The notes below the pieces were generated by a model. It had not been told where the DNA came from, searched no databases, and worked only from the letters and a program-made list of their open reading frames with translations. 64,000 bases of DNA from Paenibacillus sp. N3.4 (GTDB lineage Bacteria > Bacillota > Bacilli > Paenibacillales > NBRC-103111). The stretch is from NCBI RefSeq assembly GCF_008017805.1, contig NZ_VRTT01000026.1:1-64000 (forward strand), read 5' to 3'. The position numbers and the translations under genes are program-made. Shown here in pieces: positions 19,158 through 27,557 of this stretch; position 1 is the stretch's first letter, and each line of letters starts with the position of its first letter.

Positions 19158-21092
19158 ATGAGTGCTATAACCGGAATCTATTACCTGAATCAAGAGACTG
19201 TAAACACGCAGTATGGTCATCTCTTAATGCAAGGTCTAGAGAAATATCCATCGAATGATATCAGAACTTGGTCTAGCGGAAACGTTTTTCTTGGCTGCCA
19301 TGCCCAATGGATCACGCCGGAATCCATCCATGAACGTTTGCCATACCGCGACTCAGAGAGAGGTCTGGTTATTACAGCTGATGCGATTATTGATAACCGT
19401 GATGAACTGTTTCAGCACTTGCAGGTGGAGCCTGGTCTAAGAAACAGCATGTCGGATAGTGAACTGATTTTGCTTTCTTACCACAAATGGGAGATGGATG
19501 CCCCGAACTATTTGATCGGAGATTTTGCTTTCATGATCTGGGATGAAAGAAATCAAAGACTGTTCGGAGCTAGAGACTTTTCCGGAAGCCGCACCCTGTA
19601 TTATTTCCATGATCGTGTTAGGTTTGCATTCTGCACGATTATTGAGCCACTCCTGTCCCTTCCTGATATCGAGAAGAAACTGAATGAACAATGGCTGGCT
19701 GAATATCTGGCCATATCGGCGCCAGTTGATGGAGTTGATGGTTCCATCACGCCTTATCTGCATATCGAACAAATACCTCCTTCCCATAGTCTAACGGTAA
19801 CCAAAGGCCAAATCTCATTGAAGAAATACGGTGCGTTAACGGCAGAGCCGCTAAAGCTGAAGTCAAATGAATATGTAGAAGCCTTTCAAGAAGTCTTTCA
19901 ACGATCCGTAGATGCTCGGCTTCGCACTTATCGTGGAGTTGGCGCGCATTTGAGTGGTGGTTTAGACTCGGGTTCCGTCGTAAGTTTTGCTGCAAAGTCA
20001 CTTCGAAATGAGAATAAACGATTGCACACGTTCAGTTATATTCCTTCAAGTGATTTTAAGGATTATACAGCTAATCAATTGATGGCGGATGAGAGCCCCT
20101 TCATCCAATTAACTGTCAAGCATGTTGGAGGCATATCGGATCATTACTTGGACTTCCAAGGGAAAAATTCGTATTCTGACATCGACAGCTTACTTGACAC
20201 GATGGAGATGCCCTACAAGTTTTTTGAGAATTCCTTTTGGATGATAGGATTGTTCGAGAAAGCGCAAGAAGAAGGTGTCGGCGTACTTTTGAGCGGTACC
20301 AGAGGGAATTTAAGTATTTCTTGGGGCTCTGCTTATGATCATTATGCGAATCTGATGAAGAAATTAAAGTGGATACAACTTGTCCGAGAGCTGCATCAAT
20401 ATAGTATAAATATCGGCGGACAGCGGCTGCGCAACCTTCCAATCGTGGCAAGAGTAGCCTTCCCCTTTCTGGATCGCATGCTCGAAAAGGGCCCTTCACA
20501 CAAATTTCCTGTACTCATCAATCCGGAGTTTGCAAGTAAGAGTAAAGTGTTTGCCAAGCTAAAGGACTATGGGATTGATCGGTCAGGCTGGTTCGCAACC
20601 TCCAATATCTATGAGCAAAGACATCGGCATTTCCATGATGGATTCCACTGGAATGCCACGAACACGCTGACAACCAAGCTATCCTTGCAGCATTCCTTAT
20701 GGCAGCGAGATCCTACGAATGATATACGTGTGATCCGTTATTGCTTATCCGTACCCGAAGAGCAATATGTTCAGAAGGGATTAGATCGAGCGCTGATCAG
20801 AAGATCCACGGAAAAGCTGTTGCCCGATTCCATCCGCTTAAATCAACGAATTCGGGGCGTCCAGGGAGCTGATTGGGTACATCGCATGACACCGTATTGG
20901 GGCTCATTCATCGATGATCTGCAGCAATTAAGCAAAGATCCTGATGTTCTAAGATACATGGATGGCTCGCAGATCAGGGCAGCCTTAACGAAAGTGATGG
21001 CTGGGGCACGTCCTGAATTAGCCACTGACTCCGATTATCGAATATTAATGCGAAGCTTAATTGTTTACCGATACATGAAAAAATTTGCTTGA
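19158..21092 (+). CDS. lasso peptide cyclase (asparagine synthetase homologue, 'C' protein)
   Basis: 644 residues, start ATG 19158 after CGGAGGAAATG. An N-terminal glutaminase-like fold (1-200) begins 'MSAITG' and lacks the catalytic Cys2 of true asparagine synthetases, as in lasso cyclases. The ATP-pyrophosphatase motif 'SGGLDSGS' is near residue 266. These enzymes adenylate a ring Asp/Glu side chain and form the macrolactam with the core N-terminus. It is the first gene of the operon, 15 bases before the precursor. The context (precursor, B1, B2, kinase, exporter) makes a primary-metabolism role unlikely. Confidence 0.92.
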   Translation: MSAITGIYYLNQETVNTQYGHLLMQGLEKYPSNDIRTWSSGNVFLGCHAQWITPESIHERLPYRDSERGLVITADAIIDNRDELFQHLQVEPGLRNSMSDSELILLSYHKWEMDAPNYLIGDFAFMIWDERNQRLFGARDFSGSRTLYYFHDRVRFAFCTIIEPLLSLPDIEKKLNEQWLAEYLAISAPVDGVDGSITPYLHIEQIPPSHSLTVTKGQISLKKYGALTAEPLKLKSNEYVEAFQEVFQRSVDARLRTYRGVGAHLSGGLDSGSVVSFAAKSLRNENKRLHTFSYIPSSDFKDYTANQLMADESPFIQLTVKHVGGISDHYLDFQGKNSYSDIDSLLDTMEMPYKFFENSFWMIGLFEKAQEEGVGVLLSGTRGNLSISWGSAYDHYANLMKKLKWIQLVRELHQYSINIGGQRLRNLPIVARVAFPFLDRMLEKGPSHKFPVLINPEFASKSKVFAKLKDYGIDRSGWFATSNIYEQRHRHFHDGFHWNATNTLTTKLSLQHSLWQRDPTNDIRVIRYCLSVPEEQYVQKGLDRALIRRSTEKLLPDSIRLNQRIRGVQGADWVHRMTPYWGSFIDDLQQLSKDPDVLRYMDGSQIRAALTKVMAGARPELATDSDYRILMRSLIVYRYMKKFA

Positions 21093-21107
21093 GAGGAGGT
21101 GAAGGAT

Positions 21108-21242
21108 ATGAAAAAAGAATGGAAAAAACCAGCACTTGAGGTTCTTGAAGTAAGCATGACAATGGCTGATCCGAAAAACGGAAATCATATTGACTATGCT
21201 TTCCCATCAGGTACTCCTCGCGACCAATTAACTTATAGCTAA
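21108..21242 (+). CDS. lasso peptide precursor (paeninodin-like)
   Basis: 44 residues, found by reading between the cyclase and the kinase; GAGAGGAGGTGAAGGAT is a strong ribosome site. The leader has 'WKKPALEVLEV', the aromatic-x-x-P-x-L motif bound by B1, and Thr18 at the expected position -2. Cleavage after Met19 gives a 25-residue core starting 'ADPKNGNHID' and ending 'QLTYS'. The C-terminal Ser44 is where the paeninodin kinase adds phosphate. The acidic residues are core positions 2, 10 and 20, so the ring acceptor would be Asp10, one more than the largest described rings. If cleavage were one residue later, Asp would be position 9 but Thr would be at -3. Confidence 0.9.
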   Translation: MKKEWKKPALEVLEVSMTMADPKNGNHIDYAFPSGTPRDQLTYS

Positions 21243-21321
21243 TCGTAATGAACTTCAATCTTCTTGGATTTCGGTACATAAGAAACCATGTGGGCAGCTG
21301 GTACTTTGAGGTTTATAGGTA

Positions 21322-21355
21322 AAGGTCCTTATACATCAAGCCGTATAAGGACCTT
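21322..21355 (+). promoter_or_regulatory. perfect stem-loop between precursor and processing genes
   Basis: AAGGTCCTTATAC and GTATAAGGACCTT form a perfect 13-bp stem with an 8-base loop. No T run follows, so full termination is unlikely. It sits 80 bases after the precursor stop and 34 before the kinase start. It may stabilise the upstream transcript or stop decay, giving more precursor than enzyme; this is inference. Confidence 0.7.
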
Positions 21356-21388
21356 CACCATAATTATGGATATGATGGAGTGAAAGGC

Positions 21389-22324
21389 ATGTTGGGCATT
21401 AAGAAACAAACCAGGTATTTGGCCTTTGGTTTAAACATAGCTAGCGACTTTGATTTCCCGGAACTAAAGCAGATCGATAGTGAGAGCAGTTCTTATGATA
21501 TTGAAATTAAGCTGTCATTAGAAGACAGAAGCGGTCAGTATGCTGAGGCTTATGATAAACCCAACACGTATGTGGTCACAGATCATTCAGTCCAATTCTA
21601 TATTCCAAATGTGGCCTTATTTGCTGTTCAGCATGGCAGACAGATCTCTGTTATTCCGATGAAAGACTCGGATGAGAATCAGATTCGGCTGTATATGCTA
21701 GGCACCTGCATGGGCGCAATCCTGATGCAGAGAAGGGTGCTTCCTCTGCATGGAAGTGTTGTTGCCATTGAAGGAAAGGCTTACGCCATTGTTGGGGAGT
21801 CAGGTGCGGGGAAGTCCACATTAGCCTCAGCTTTTATTAAAGAAGGCTATCAGCTTCTCACGGATGATGTCATAGCGGTTTCACTGTCAGAGGAGGGGAG
21901 CAATCCTTATGTGACCTCGTCGTATCCCCAACAGAAGCTATGGCAAGAAAGTTTAGCAAGCTTTGGCATGGAGACTAGCCAATATGACTCGATTTTTGGT
22001 AGGGAAACCAAATATAACGTGCCAATGGCTGCTAATTATTTTGCCGGTACCCTACCGCTTGCCGGTGTTATTGAACTCGTGAAATCGGAGGGAAATGAGG
22101 CAGAGATTCGACCGATTGAGAAGCTAGCCCGATTGCAGACACTTTTTGAGCACACGTTCCGGAATTTTTTTGTCTCACAATTAGGTTTAACCGACTGGCA
22201 CTTCCACACCTCAGTAAGTGTGGTGAAACAGATTGATATGTATCGACTATCCAGACCGATGAAGGGGTTTACAGCGCCTCTGCTGGTAGCGACAATTCTG
22301 CAAGCTATAAACAAGGAGGAATAG
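21389..22324 (+). CDS. lasso precursor kinase (HPr kinase homologue)
   Basis: 311 residues, start ATG 21389 with GGAG eight bases upstream. The P-loop 'GESGAGKSTLASAF' lies near residue 136, followed by 'LLTDDVIAVS', as in HPr kinase-like ATPases. Homologues in paeninodin-type clusters phosphorylate the side chain of the C-terminal Ser of the precursor. The precursor here ends in Ser, which fits. It is not the catabolite-repression HPr kinase: it lacks that protein's usual N-terminal context and is embedded in the lasso operon. Its stop is directly followed by the ATG of B1. Confidence 0.88.
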   Translation: MLGIKKQTRYLAFGLNIASDFDFPELKQIDSESSSYDIEIKLSLEDRSGQYAEAYDKPNTYVVTDHSVQFYIPNVALFAVQHGRQISVIPMKDSDENQIRLYMLGTCMGAILMQRRVLPLHGSVVAIEGKAYAIVGESGAGKSTLASAFIKEGYQLLTDDVIAVSLSEEGSNPYVTSSYPQQKLWQESLASFGMETSQYDSIFGRETKYNVPMAANYFAGTLPLAGVIELVKSEGNEAEIRPIEKLARLQTLFEHTFRNFFVSQLGLTDWHFHTSVSVVKQIDMYRLSRPMKGFTAPLLVATILQAINKEE

Positions 22325-22636
22325 ATGATGTTGAAGGATCGAACCATTTCGCTGCCGTATTATTATGTGCAAGGCAAAGGCAACATTGTAAGTGATATGG
22401 ATGGCGAGAAAGTGATGCTGAGTATCCATAATGGAAAGTACTATAACTTAGGTGAGATAGGAGGAAGAATATGGGAATTAATAGCCCGGCCGGTAGAAAT
22501 TTCTCAGATCGTTGCGGCATTAATGTCCGAATACGAGGTTGACCAGAGTGAATGCGAGCTTGAGGTCATTTCTTTTATTGGAATGCTTTCCAAAGAAGGA
22601 TTAATTGAATCCGGTGAAGATTATGGGCTTCTTTAA
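22325..22636 (+). CDS. lasso B1 protein (PqqD-like RRE domain)
   Basis: 103 residues, starting immediately after the kinase stop with AAGGAGG upstream. It shows the PqqD-like pattern 'VMLSIHNGKYYNLGEIGGRIWELI' followed by two helices. In split lasso systems B1 binds the precursor leader and presents it to the B2 protease. Its likely ligand is the 'WKKPAL' motif of the 44-residue precursor. It overlaps the B2 start. Confidence 0.9.
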   Translation: MMLKDRTISLPYYYVQGKGNIVSDMDGEKVMLSIHNGKYYNLGEIGGRIWELIARPVEISQIVAALMSEYEVDQSECELEVISFIGMLSKEGLIESGEDYGLL

Positions 22637-23077
22637 AAAAGTGAATTTGTTATTTTCTCTAGAGGCAAGTACCATACTTTTATATGTAGAGGCTTTATCG
22701 TATTTAGGATGGGCTCGTGTTCAATTATCGGTACCTTTCTCAAAGGTTGCTCCTACTCTTGGGGCCCAGATGGAAGAAACGTCGAAGGAGCAGCAGGATC
22801 GAAATAGAACCGAGTTAATTAGGGTTCAAGATGCTATTCAACTGATTAGTCTGCATACCCCTTGGGAAAGTAAATGCTTGGTGAAAGCCATTGCTGCATC
22901 AAAGATGCTAGCTAAGCGGCGCATTGCCAGTACGCTATATTTAGGAACGGCTAGAGACGAATCGGGTAAATGATAGCTCATGCTTGGCTCCGCAGCGGTC
23001 CTTACTATATTACAGGAGCCGAAGGTATGGAGAAGTTTGCGGTAATCGGTAAATTCGCCAAATATGTAAGTAAATAG
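22623..23077 (+). CDS. lasso B2 leader peptidase (one -1 frameshift)
   Basis: About 151 residues when joined, start ATG 22623 inside the end of B1. It is a transglutaminase-like cysteine protease: 'PWESKCLVKAIAA' holds the catalytic Cys; 'MIAHAWLRSGPYYITG' holds the His. As read, the frame ends at 22973 just after 'DESGK', and the His part is in the next frame from 22970 to 23077. One missing A in the run at 22968-22970 explains it. If the break were real, the enzyme would lack its His and the lasso peptide could not mature. B2 removes the leader before cyclisation. Confidence 0.82.
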
Positions 23078-23095
23078 AGGTTGAAGGAGATTAAG

Positions 23096-24294
23096 ATGAC
23101 TAACCATTCCCATTCGGATTCGACGCTTTTCTCTACAGAATTAAACGTGCTCCTCTCCATTATGAAAATGAAGATAGGGAATAACGACCTATCTGCCTAT
23201 AGAGACCGTCTAAGTGAAATCAATTGGGATGAATTCTTACAGCTTGCCAGACATCATCGGGTGTATCCCAATCTGTATACAAAGCTTAAACAAGCAGAAG
23301 AGACCTGTATTCCCCCGCAGGTTCTAAGAGAACTGCAGCAGGATTATCAAAACAATACCTTCGCGATGCTGCACTTGAGCGCCGAGATGGCGTATATAGC
23401 GAAGTGTTTTCCGATGCAGACATCCGTACCATCATGCTCAAGGGTCCTGTTCTGGCAGATGATCTCTATGGAGATATCTCTTTACGTACCTCAGGTGATT
23501 TGGATGTGCTCATCCCGATTCAGAGCATACAGCAAACAGAGGATTTGTTAGGCAGTCTTGGATATATCAAGGACGATGAATATAAGACGATTCTAAATGA
23601 TTGGAAATGGCGACATCACCATGTTACCTATAACCATTTTCAAAAAGGAGTTAAACTGGAAATTCATTGGCGATTAAGCCCTGGTCCTGGCAAGGAACCT
23701 ACATTTAATGAGCTCTGGGAACGAAAAAGAATGAGCCCAATCGCCAGCCATCCTATCTATTACTTGGGGAGAGAGGATTTATTTCTGTTTCTTGCTGCTC
23801 ATGGAGCTCGACATGGTTGGTCACGATTACGGTGGCTTGCCGATATCGATCAGTTAGTCAGACAAGAGCTGGATTACAGCAAGCTTCAAGCGCTGCTTAA
23901 GAAGTATCAGCAGCAGCATATTGGCGCGCAAGCGATGATCCTGGCTGTAAAAATTCTCCACACACCGCTAACGCCAGAGCTGGAGACGTTAACTTCCTTC
24001 AAGCGAGCAGATCGCCTGGCCGATGCGGCCTACTTTTACATTCGGCAGAAGATAAATTTACATACGTTTCCCGTTCCTGAGCATGTTTCCAAATATCATA
24101 AGCGGCACTTATTTACACTCATGGCGACGCGGCAAAAACTGCTATTTATCTTAAGCTTTCTCCACCCTTATCCAGAGGATGCCGAGACGTTGAAATTACC
24201 TGAGCGGCTGCACATTCTCTATTTCCCACTGCGTCCGATTCTATGGGCTTGGAGAAAAACAAAGAAGAATGTTGTATCACAGGGAGAACTATAA
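23096..24294 (+). CDS. nucleotidyltransferase-family protein of the lasso cluster (one -1 frameshift)
   Basis: About 399 residues when joined, start ATG 23096 after GAAGGAG. The nucleotidyltransferase (NTP_transf_5-like) part has 'IMLKGPVLADDLYGDISLR' and 'SGDLDVLI', giving the two Asp of the metal site; the C-terminal half is helical. The frame changes near 23391 ('GAGATGG-CG'), where an extra G would restore 'AEMAVYSEVFSDAD'. Genes of this family accompany kinase-containing lasso clusters of Bacilli and are thought to decorate the peptide, but the reaction is not settled. It ends by overlapping the ABC gene start (TAATG). Confidence 0.8.
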
Positions 24295-26090
24295 TGGAAC
24301 ATCTGTTGTATTTTACAAAGCAGCTGCACACGTATGCCGGTAAGATTTTATATGTAAATCTGTTAGGCATGACATTTATCAGTCTTCTTGATGGGTTAGG
24401 GATATTCTTACTAATTCCATTGCTCAGTATAAGCGGAATTCTGAACAGCAGCGCTGGACTCAATATGCCTACAGTCTTCCTGAACGTAATTAATGGGCTG
24501 CCTAAGGCGTGGGCACTGCTTCTTATCATGGGTGTATACCTCGTAATGATCTCCAGTCAAAGCATCATTCAACGCAATCTCAATCTTCGGGATGTTCGCC
24601 TTCATACCGGATTTATTAATCATGTTAGGTTAGAAACATATCGTGCGATCATGCAGGCTAATTGGGATTTTTTTATTAAAAGAAGGAAATCAGACCTCAT
24701 TAACTCCCTTACGAGTGAATTAGGGCGCGTAACTAGCGGAACCTACATCTTTCTTCAATTCGCTGCTTCAATCGTCTTCACACTTATTCAGGTAGGATTA
24801 GCTTTCTGGCTGTCGCCGGTGATGACCGTATTTGTTATCGGCTGTGGGCTGATTGTCTCCTATTTCTCCCGCATTTTCATCAAAAGGTCCAAGCTGCTGG
24901 GGCAAGAAACATCCGAGCTTGGCAAAAGTTACATTGGCGGTATGACGGATCACCTGAATGGGATTAAGGATATCAAAAGCAACATGCTCGAACAATCAAG
25001 AATTCATTGGTTGATGGCTTGGTGTCAGAAATTCGCTCAGGAGCGTTTGGCACAGGCCAAAATAAGTGCTAATTCCCAGTTGTATTTTAAAATATCGTCA
25101 TCGCTCATCATAGCCTTCTTCATCTGTCTATCGGTCCTGTTCTTTCAAACCCAAGGACAACAGCTCATCCTGGTCGTCCTCATCTTCTCAAGACTATGGC
25201 CGAGATTTACGGCCATCCAGTCCAACTTGGAGCAAATTGCAGCAGCAATACCTGCCTTCAAAACGATGATGGAACTACAAAATGAATGCAAAGAAGCCAG
25301 AGAAATCAAAGATACAGGAGGCTTTGTAGAGCCTATCCAAATTAAGGAGAGCCTGGAATGTCAGGATGTGTCATTCTTTTATAACACCAAGGAGCAAGGG
25401 TATGCTCTTCAGGACATCAACGTTCGCATTCGTTCGAAACAAATGACAGCGGTCATCGGTAAATCGGGAGCGGGCAAGAGTACCTTTATTGATATTCTCA
25501 TGGGGCTTCTGCAGCCGCAGCAAGGGCAAGTATGCATGGATGGAGTTCCGCTTACCAAAGACAACTTGTTATCCCTTAGGAAATCAATCAGCTATGTCCC
25601 TCAGGACCCGTTCTTATTTAACGGCAGCATTCGAGATAACTTGCTGTTAATTGATGCGAATGCGACAGAGGAGCAACTGTGGGAGGCTCTAGAGTTTGCT
25701 GCATCGGCAGAGTTCGTTCGTAAACTTCCCCAAGGGTTGGATACGATGATAGGAGATCGTGGTGTTCGTCTATCTGGCGGTGAACGGCAGCGTCTTGTCC
25801 TAGCTCGGGCCATACTGCGCAAACCGTCTATCCTTATCTTGGACGAGGCAACCAGTGCGTTAGATCGGGAGAATGAAGCCAAAATTCAAGAAGCTTTGGA
25901 TCGACTGCAAGGCAAATTGACCATGATCGTCATTGCTCATAGGCTGTCAACCATTCGTAAAGCAGAACAAGTCATTGTCATTGATGAAGGGAAAATCATT
26001 CAGATGGGGGACTACGACCAATTAGCTGGTGAACGAGGCGGATTGTTCTCAACGAAAACAATTAATTTTGGTGTAAATGTTCTCTATTGA
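24294..26090 (+). CDS. ABC exporter of the lasso peptide ('D' protein)
   Basis: 598 residues, start ATG 24294 overlapping the preceding stop by one base. The N-terminal membrane domain (about 1-320) has about six helices; the ATPase domain (about 360-595) has Walker A 'GKSGAGKST', signature 'LSGGERQRLVLARA', Walker B 'ILILDEATSALD' and the H-loop 'IAHRLSTI'. It is a fused half transporter working as a homodimer. It lacks the peptidase domain of bacteriocin exporters. As last gene of the lasso operon, it should export the mature peptide and give the host immunity. No terminator is seen before the next promoter at 26103. Confidence 0.9.
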   Translation: MEHLLYFTKQLHTYAGKILYVNLLGMTFISLLDGLGIFLLIPLLSISGILNSSAGLNMPTVFLNVINGLPKAWALLLIMGVYLVMISSQSIIQRNLNLRDVRLHTGFINHVRLETYRAIMQANWDFFIKRRKSDLINSLTSELGRVTSGTYIFLQFAASIVFTLIQVGLAFWLSPVMTVFVIGCGLIVSYFSRIFIKRSKLLGQETSELGKSYIGGMTDHLNGIKDIKSNMLEQSRIHWLMAWCQKFAQERLAQAKISANSQLYFKISSSLIIAFFICLSVLFFQTQGQQLILVVLIFSRLWPRFTAIQSNLEQIAAAIPAFKTMMELQNECKEAREIKDTGGFVEPIQIKESLECQDVSFFYNTKEQGYALQDINVRIRSKQMTAVIGKSGAGKSTFIDILMGLLQPQQGQVCMDGVPLTKDNLLSLRKSISYVPQDPFLFNGSIRDNLLLIDANATEEQLWEALEFAASAEFVRKLPQGLDTMIGDRGVRLSGGERQRLVLARAILRKPSILILDEATSALDRENEAKIQEALDRLQGKLTMIVIAHRLSTIRKAEQVIVIDEGKIIQMGDYDQLAGERGGLFSTKTINFGVNVLY

Positions 26091-26102
26091 AGTAAATACG
26101 CG

Positions 26103-26161
26103 TTGACAAGTTCTTTATAAAGAACTATCATTGGAGATAATAAACGTTCTTAATTAAGAAT
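26103..26161 (+). promoter_or_regulatory. promoter of EPS operon 1 with SinR-type operators
   Basis: TTGACA (26103-26108) and TATCAT (26126-26131) are 17 bases apart, and the perfect palindrome GTTCTTTATAAAGAAC (26110-26125) fills the spacer. A second copy, GTTCTTAATTAAGAAT, is at 26146-26161 with one outer base changed. A repressor bound here would block RNA polymerase directly. The same design is found at 41188. The half site matches the SinR box. Confidence 0.85.
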
Positions 26162-26205
26162 TTCGATCCTTTAGACGTGAGTCATCGGCAGAAGGAGATT
26201 CGGTT

Positions 26206-26955
26206 ATGACAATTCCCAAGATTATTCACTATTGCTGGTTTGGCAAGCAAGAAAAACCGGATATTGTCAATCGCTGTATAGCTAGCTGGCGCAGCCATTT
26301 ATCCGATTATCGTTTCATCGAGTGGAATGAAAGCAACTTTGATCTTAGCAGCAATTTATATGTAAAAGAGGCTTACGAAGCAGGCAAATATGCGTTCGTT
26401 AGCGACTATGCGCGCGTGTATGCCTTATATTACTTTGGTGGTATTTATTTAGATACCGATGTGGAGGTATACAAGTCTTTTGACGCTCTGTTACACCACG
26501 AATCCTTCTGGGGATTTGAACAGGAGAACTTTATTGCAACGAGTACGATTGGGGCTGCCAAGGAGAATAAGCTGATTCAAGTATTTATGGACTCCTATCA
26601 GAACAAGAGTTTCATTCGTGCGGACGGTACCTTCGATTCCTTAACGAATGTAGCAATGATTACGAAAATACTAGGCGATATGGGGGTTGCCCCCAATGGT
26701 CAATTTCAAGAAATAGCAGGAGTCGGCACCTTTTACCCGCAGACGTATTTTTCGCCGTATGATTACATTAACTGTAGGACCTTTACAACAGAACATACCT
26801 ATGCCATGCACCATTTTTATAAAAGCTGGCTGCCGCCGAAGGCAAGATGGAAGGGACAGATCAAGCAGACGCTGGCAAGAGTCATAGGCGGTCATAACAT
26901 TGCTAGAATACGAAGGCTGTTGAGTTCAAATAAATCCATTGGGAGAACAGAATGA
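26206..26955 (+). CDS. glycosyltransferase, GT32-like
   Basis: 249 residues, AAGGAGATT before the ATG. The start 'IPKIIHYCWFGKQEKP' and the metal-binding DxD in 'GGIYLDTDVEVYK' identify the capsular polysaccharide/mannosyltransferase OCH1-like group. It transfers a sugar from a nucleotide donor; donor and linkage are not predictable. It is cytoplasmic and is the first gene of EPS operon 1. The end overlaps the next start by four bases. Confidence 0.85.
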   Translation: MTIPKIIHYCWFGKQEKPDIVNRCIASWRSHLSDYRFIEWNESNFDLSSNLYVKEAYEAGKYAFVSDYARVYALYYFGGIYLDTDVEVYKSFDALLHHESFWGFEQENFIATSTIGAAKENKLIQVFMDSYQNKSFIRADGTFDSLTNVAMITKILGDMGVAPNGQFQEIAGVGTFYPQTYFSPYDYINCRTFTTEHTYAMHHFYKSWLPPKARWKGQIKQTLARVIGGHNIARIRRLLSSNKSIGRTE

Positions 26956-27557
26956 TACGTATTTTAAGGAAAATAGTGACTACGCTTATTGCAGAAAGCC
27001 GCGGCAGGGGTTTGTATTACACAATAGTCATGAATCTATCACATGCCATAGGTATTCTGAGAGCATACATCAATAAGCTGGTTTATTTCAAAAACATTAG
27101 ATCCTCCATATTCTCATTGCAAGCTAATAGCAGAATTGAAGCCTTCAGCAAGCATGCCATCATTCATATCGGTAAATTCGTATTTATTAGAAAGAACACC
27201 AGTATCCGAGTGGATCATTATGGTGAGCTTCGTATTGCAGACAAAGTGTTCATCAATGATAACTGTAACATTAATTGCGTGTACAGAATATCTATTGGCA
27301 AGAACACCAAAATAGCTCCAAATGTAAGCATCAATGACCATGATCACAATTTTAAACACTTTACGGATGATCATCTTATTAAGGGAGAAGTCATCATAGG
27401 CGAAAATGTGTGGATCGGATCCAATGTTGTGATATTAAGGGATACCGTCATCGGGGATAATGCCGTCATCGCAGCTGGAAGTGTTGTGAAGGGGAATGTG
27501 CCTGCGAATACGCTATTCTTAAATAAAAGAGAAAAGAGCTATATTCAATATGCATAA
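26952..27557 (+). CDS. hexapeptide-repeat acyltransferase
   Basis: 201 residues. The C-terminal two thirds are left-handed beta-helix hexads ('IGENVWIGSNVVILRDTVIGDNAVI'-type repeats) with a catalytic His in 'NDHDHNF', typical of sugar O-acetyltransferases (WcaF/maltose acetyltransferase type). It probably acetylates a sugar of the EPS repeat. It overlaps the genes on both sides by a few bases, so operon 1 is tightly coupled. Confidence 0.82.
   Translation: MIRILRKIVTTLIAESRGRGLYYTIVMNLSHAIGILRAYINKLVYFKNIRSSIFSLQANSRIEAFSKHAIIHIGKFVFIRKNTSIRVDHYGELRIADKVFINDNCNINCVYRISIGKNTKIAPNVSINDHDHNFKHFTDDHLIKGEVIIGENVWIGSNVVILRDTVIGDNAVIAAGSVVKGNVPANTLFLNKREKSYIQYA

Noticed and set aside
19158..21092. 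Metabolic asparagine synthetase
   Set aside because: It lacks Cys2 and sits with a lasso precursor, B1, B2 and exporter.
21247..21324. 24-codon ORF after the lasso precursor as a second precursor
   Set aside because: No leader motif, no Thr at -2, no ribosome site; it runs into the stem-loop.
21389..22324. HPr kinase/phosphorylase of carbon catabolite repression
   Set aside because: Genomic context and precursor with terminal Ser indicate the lasso kinase.
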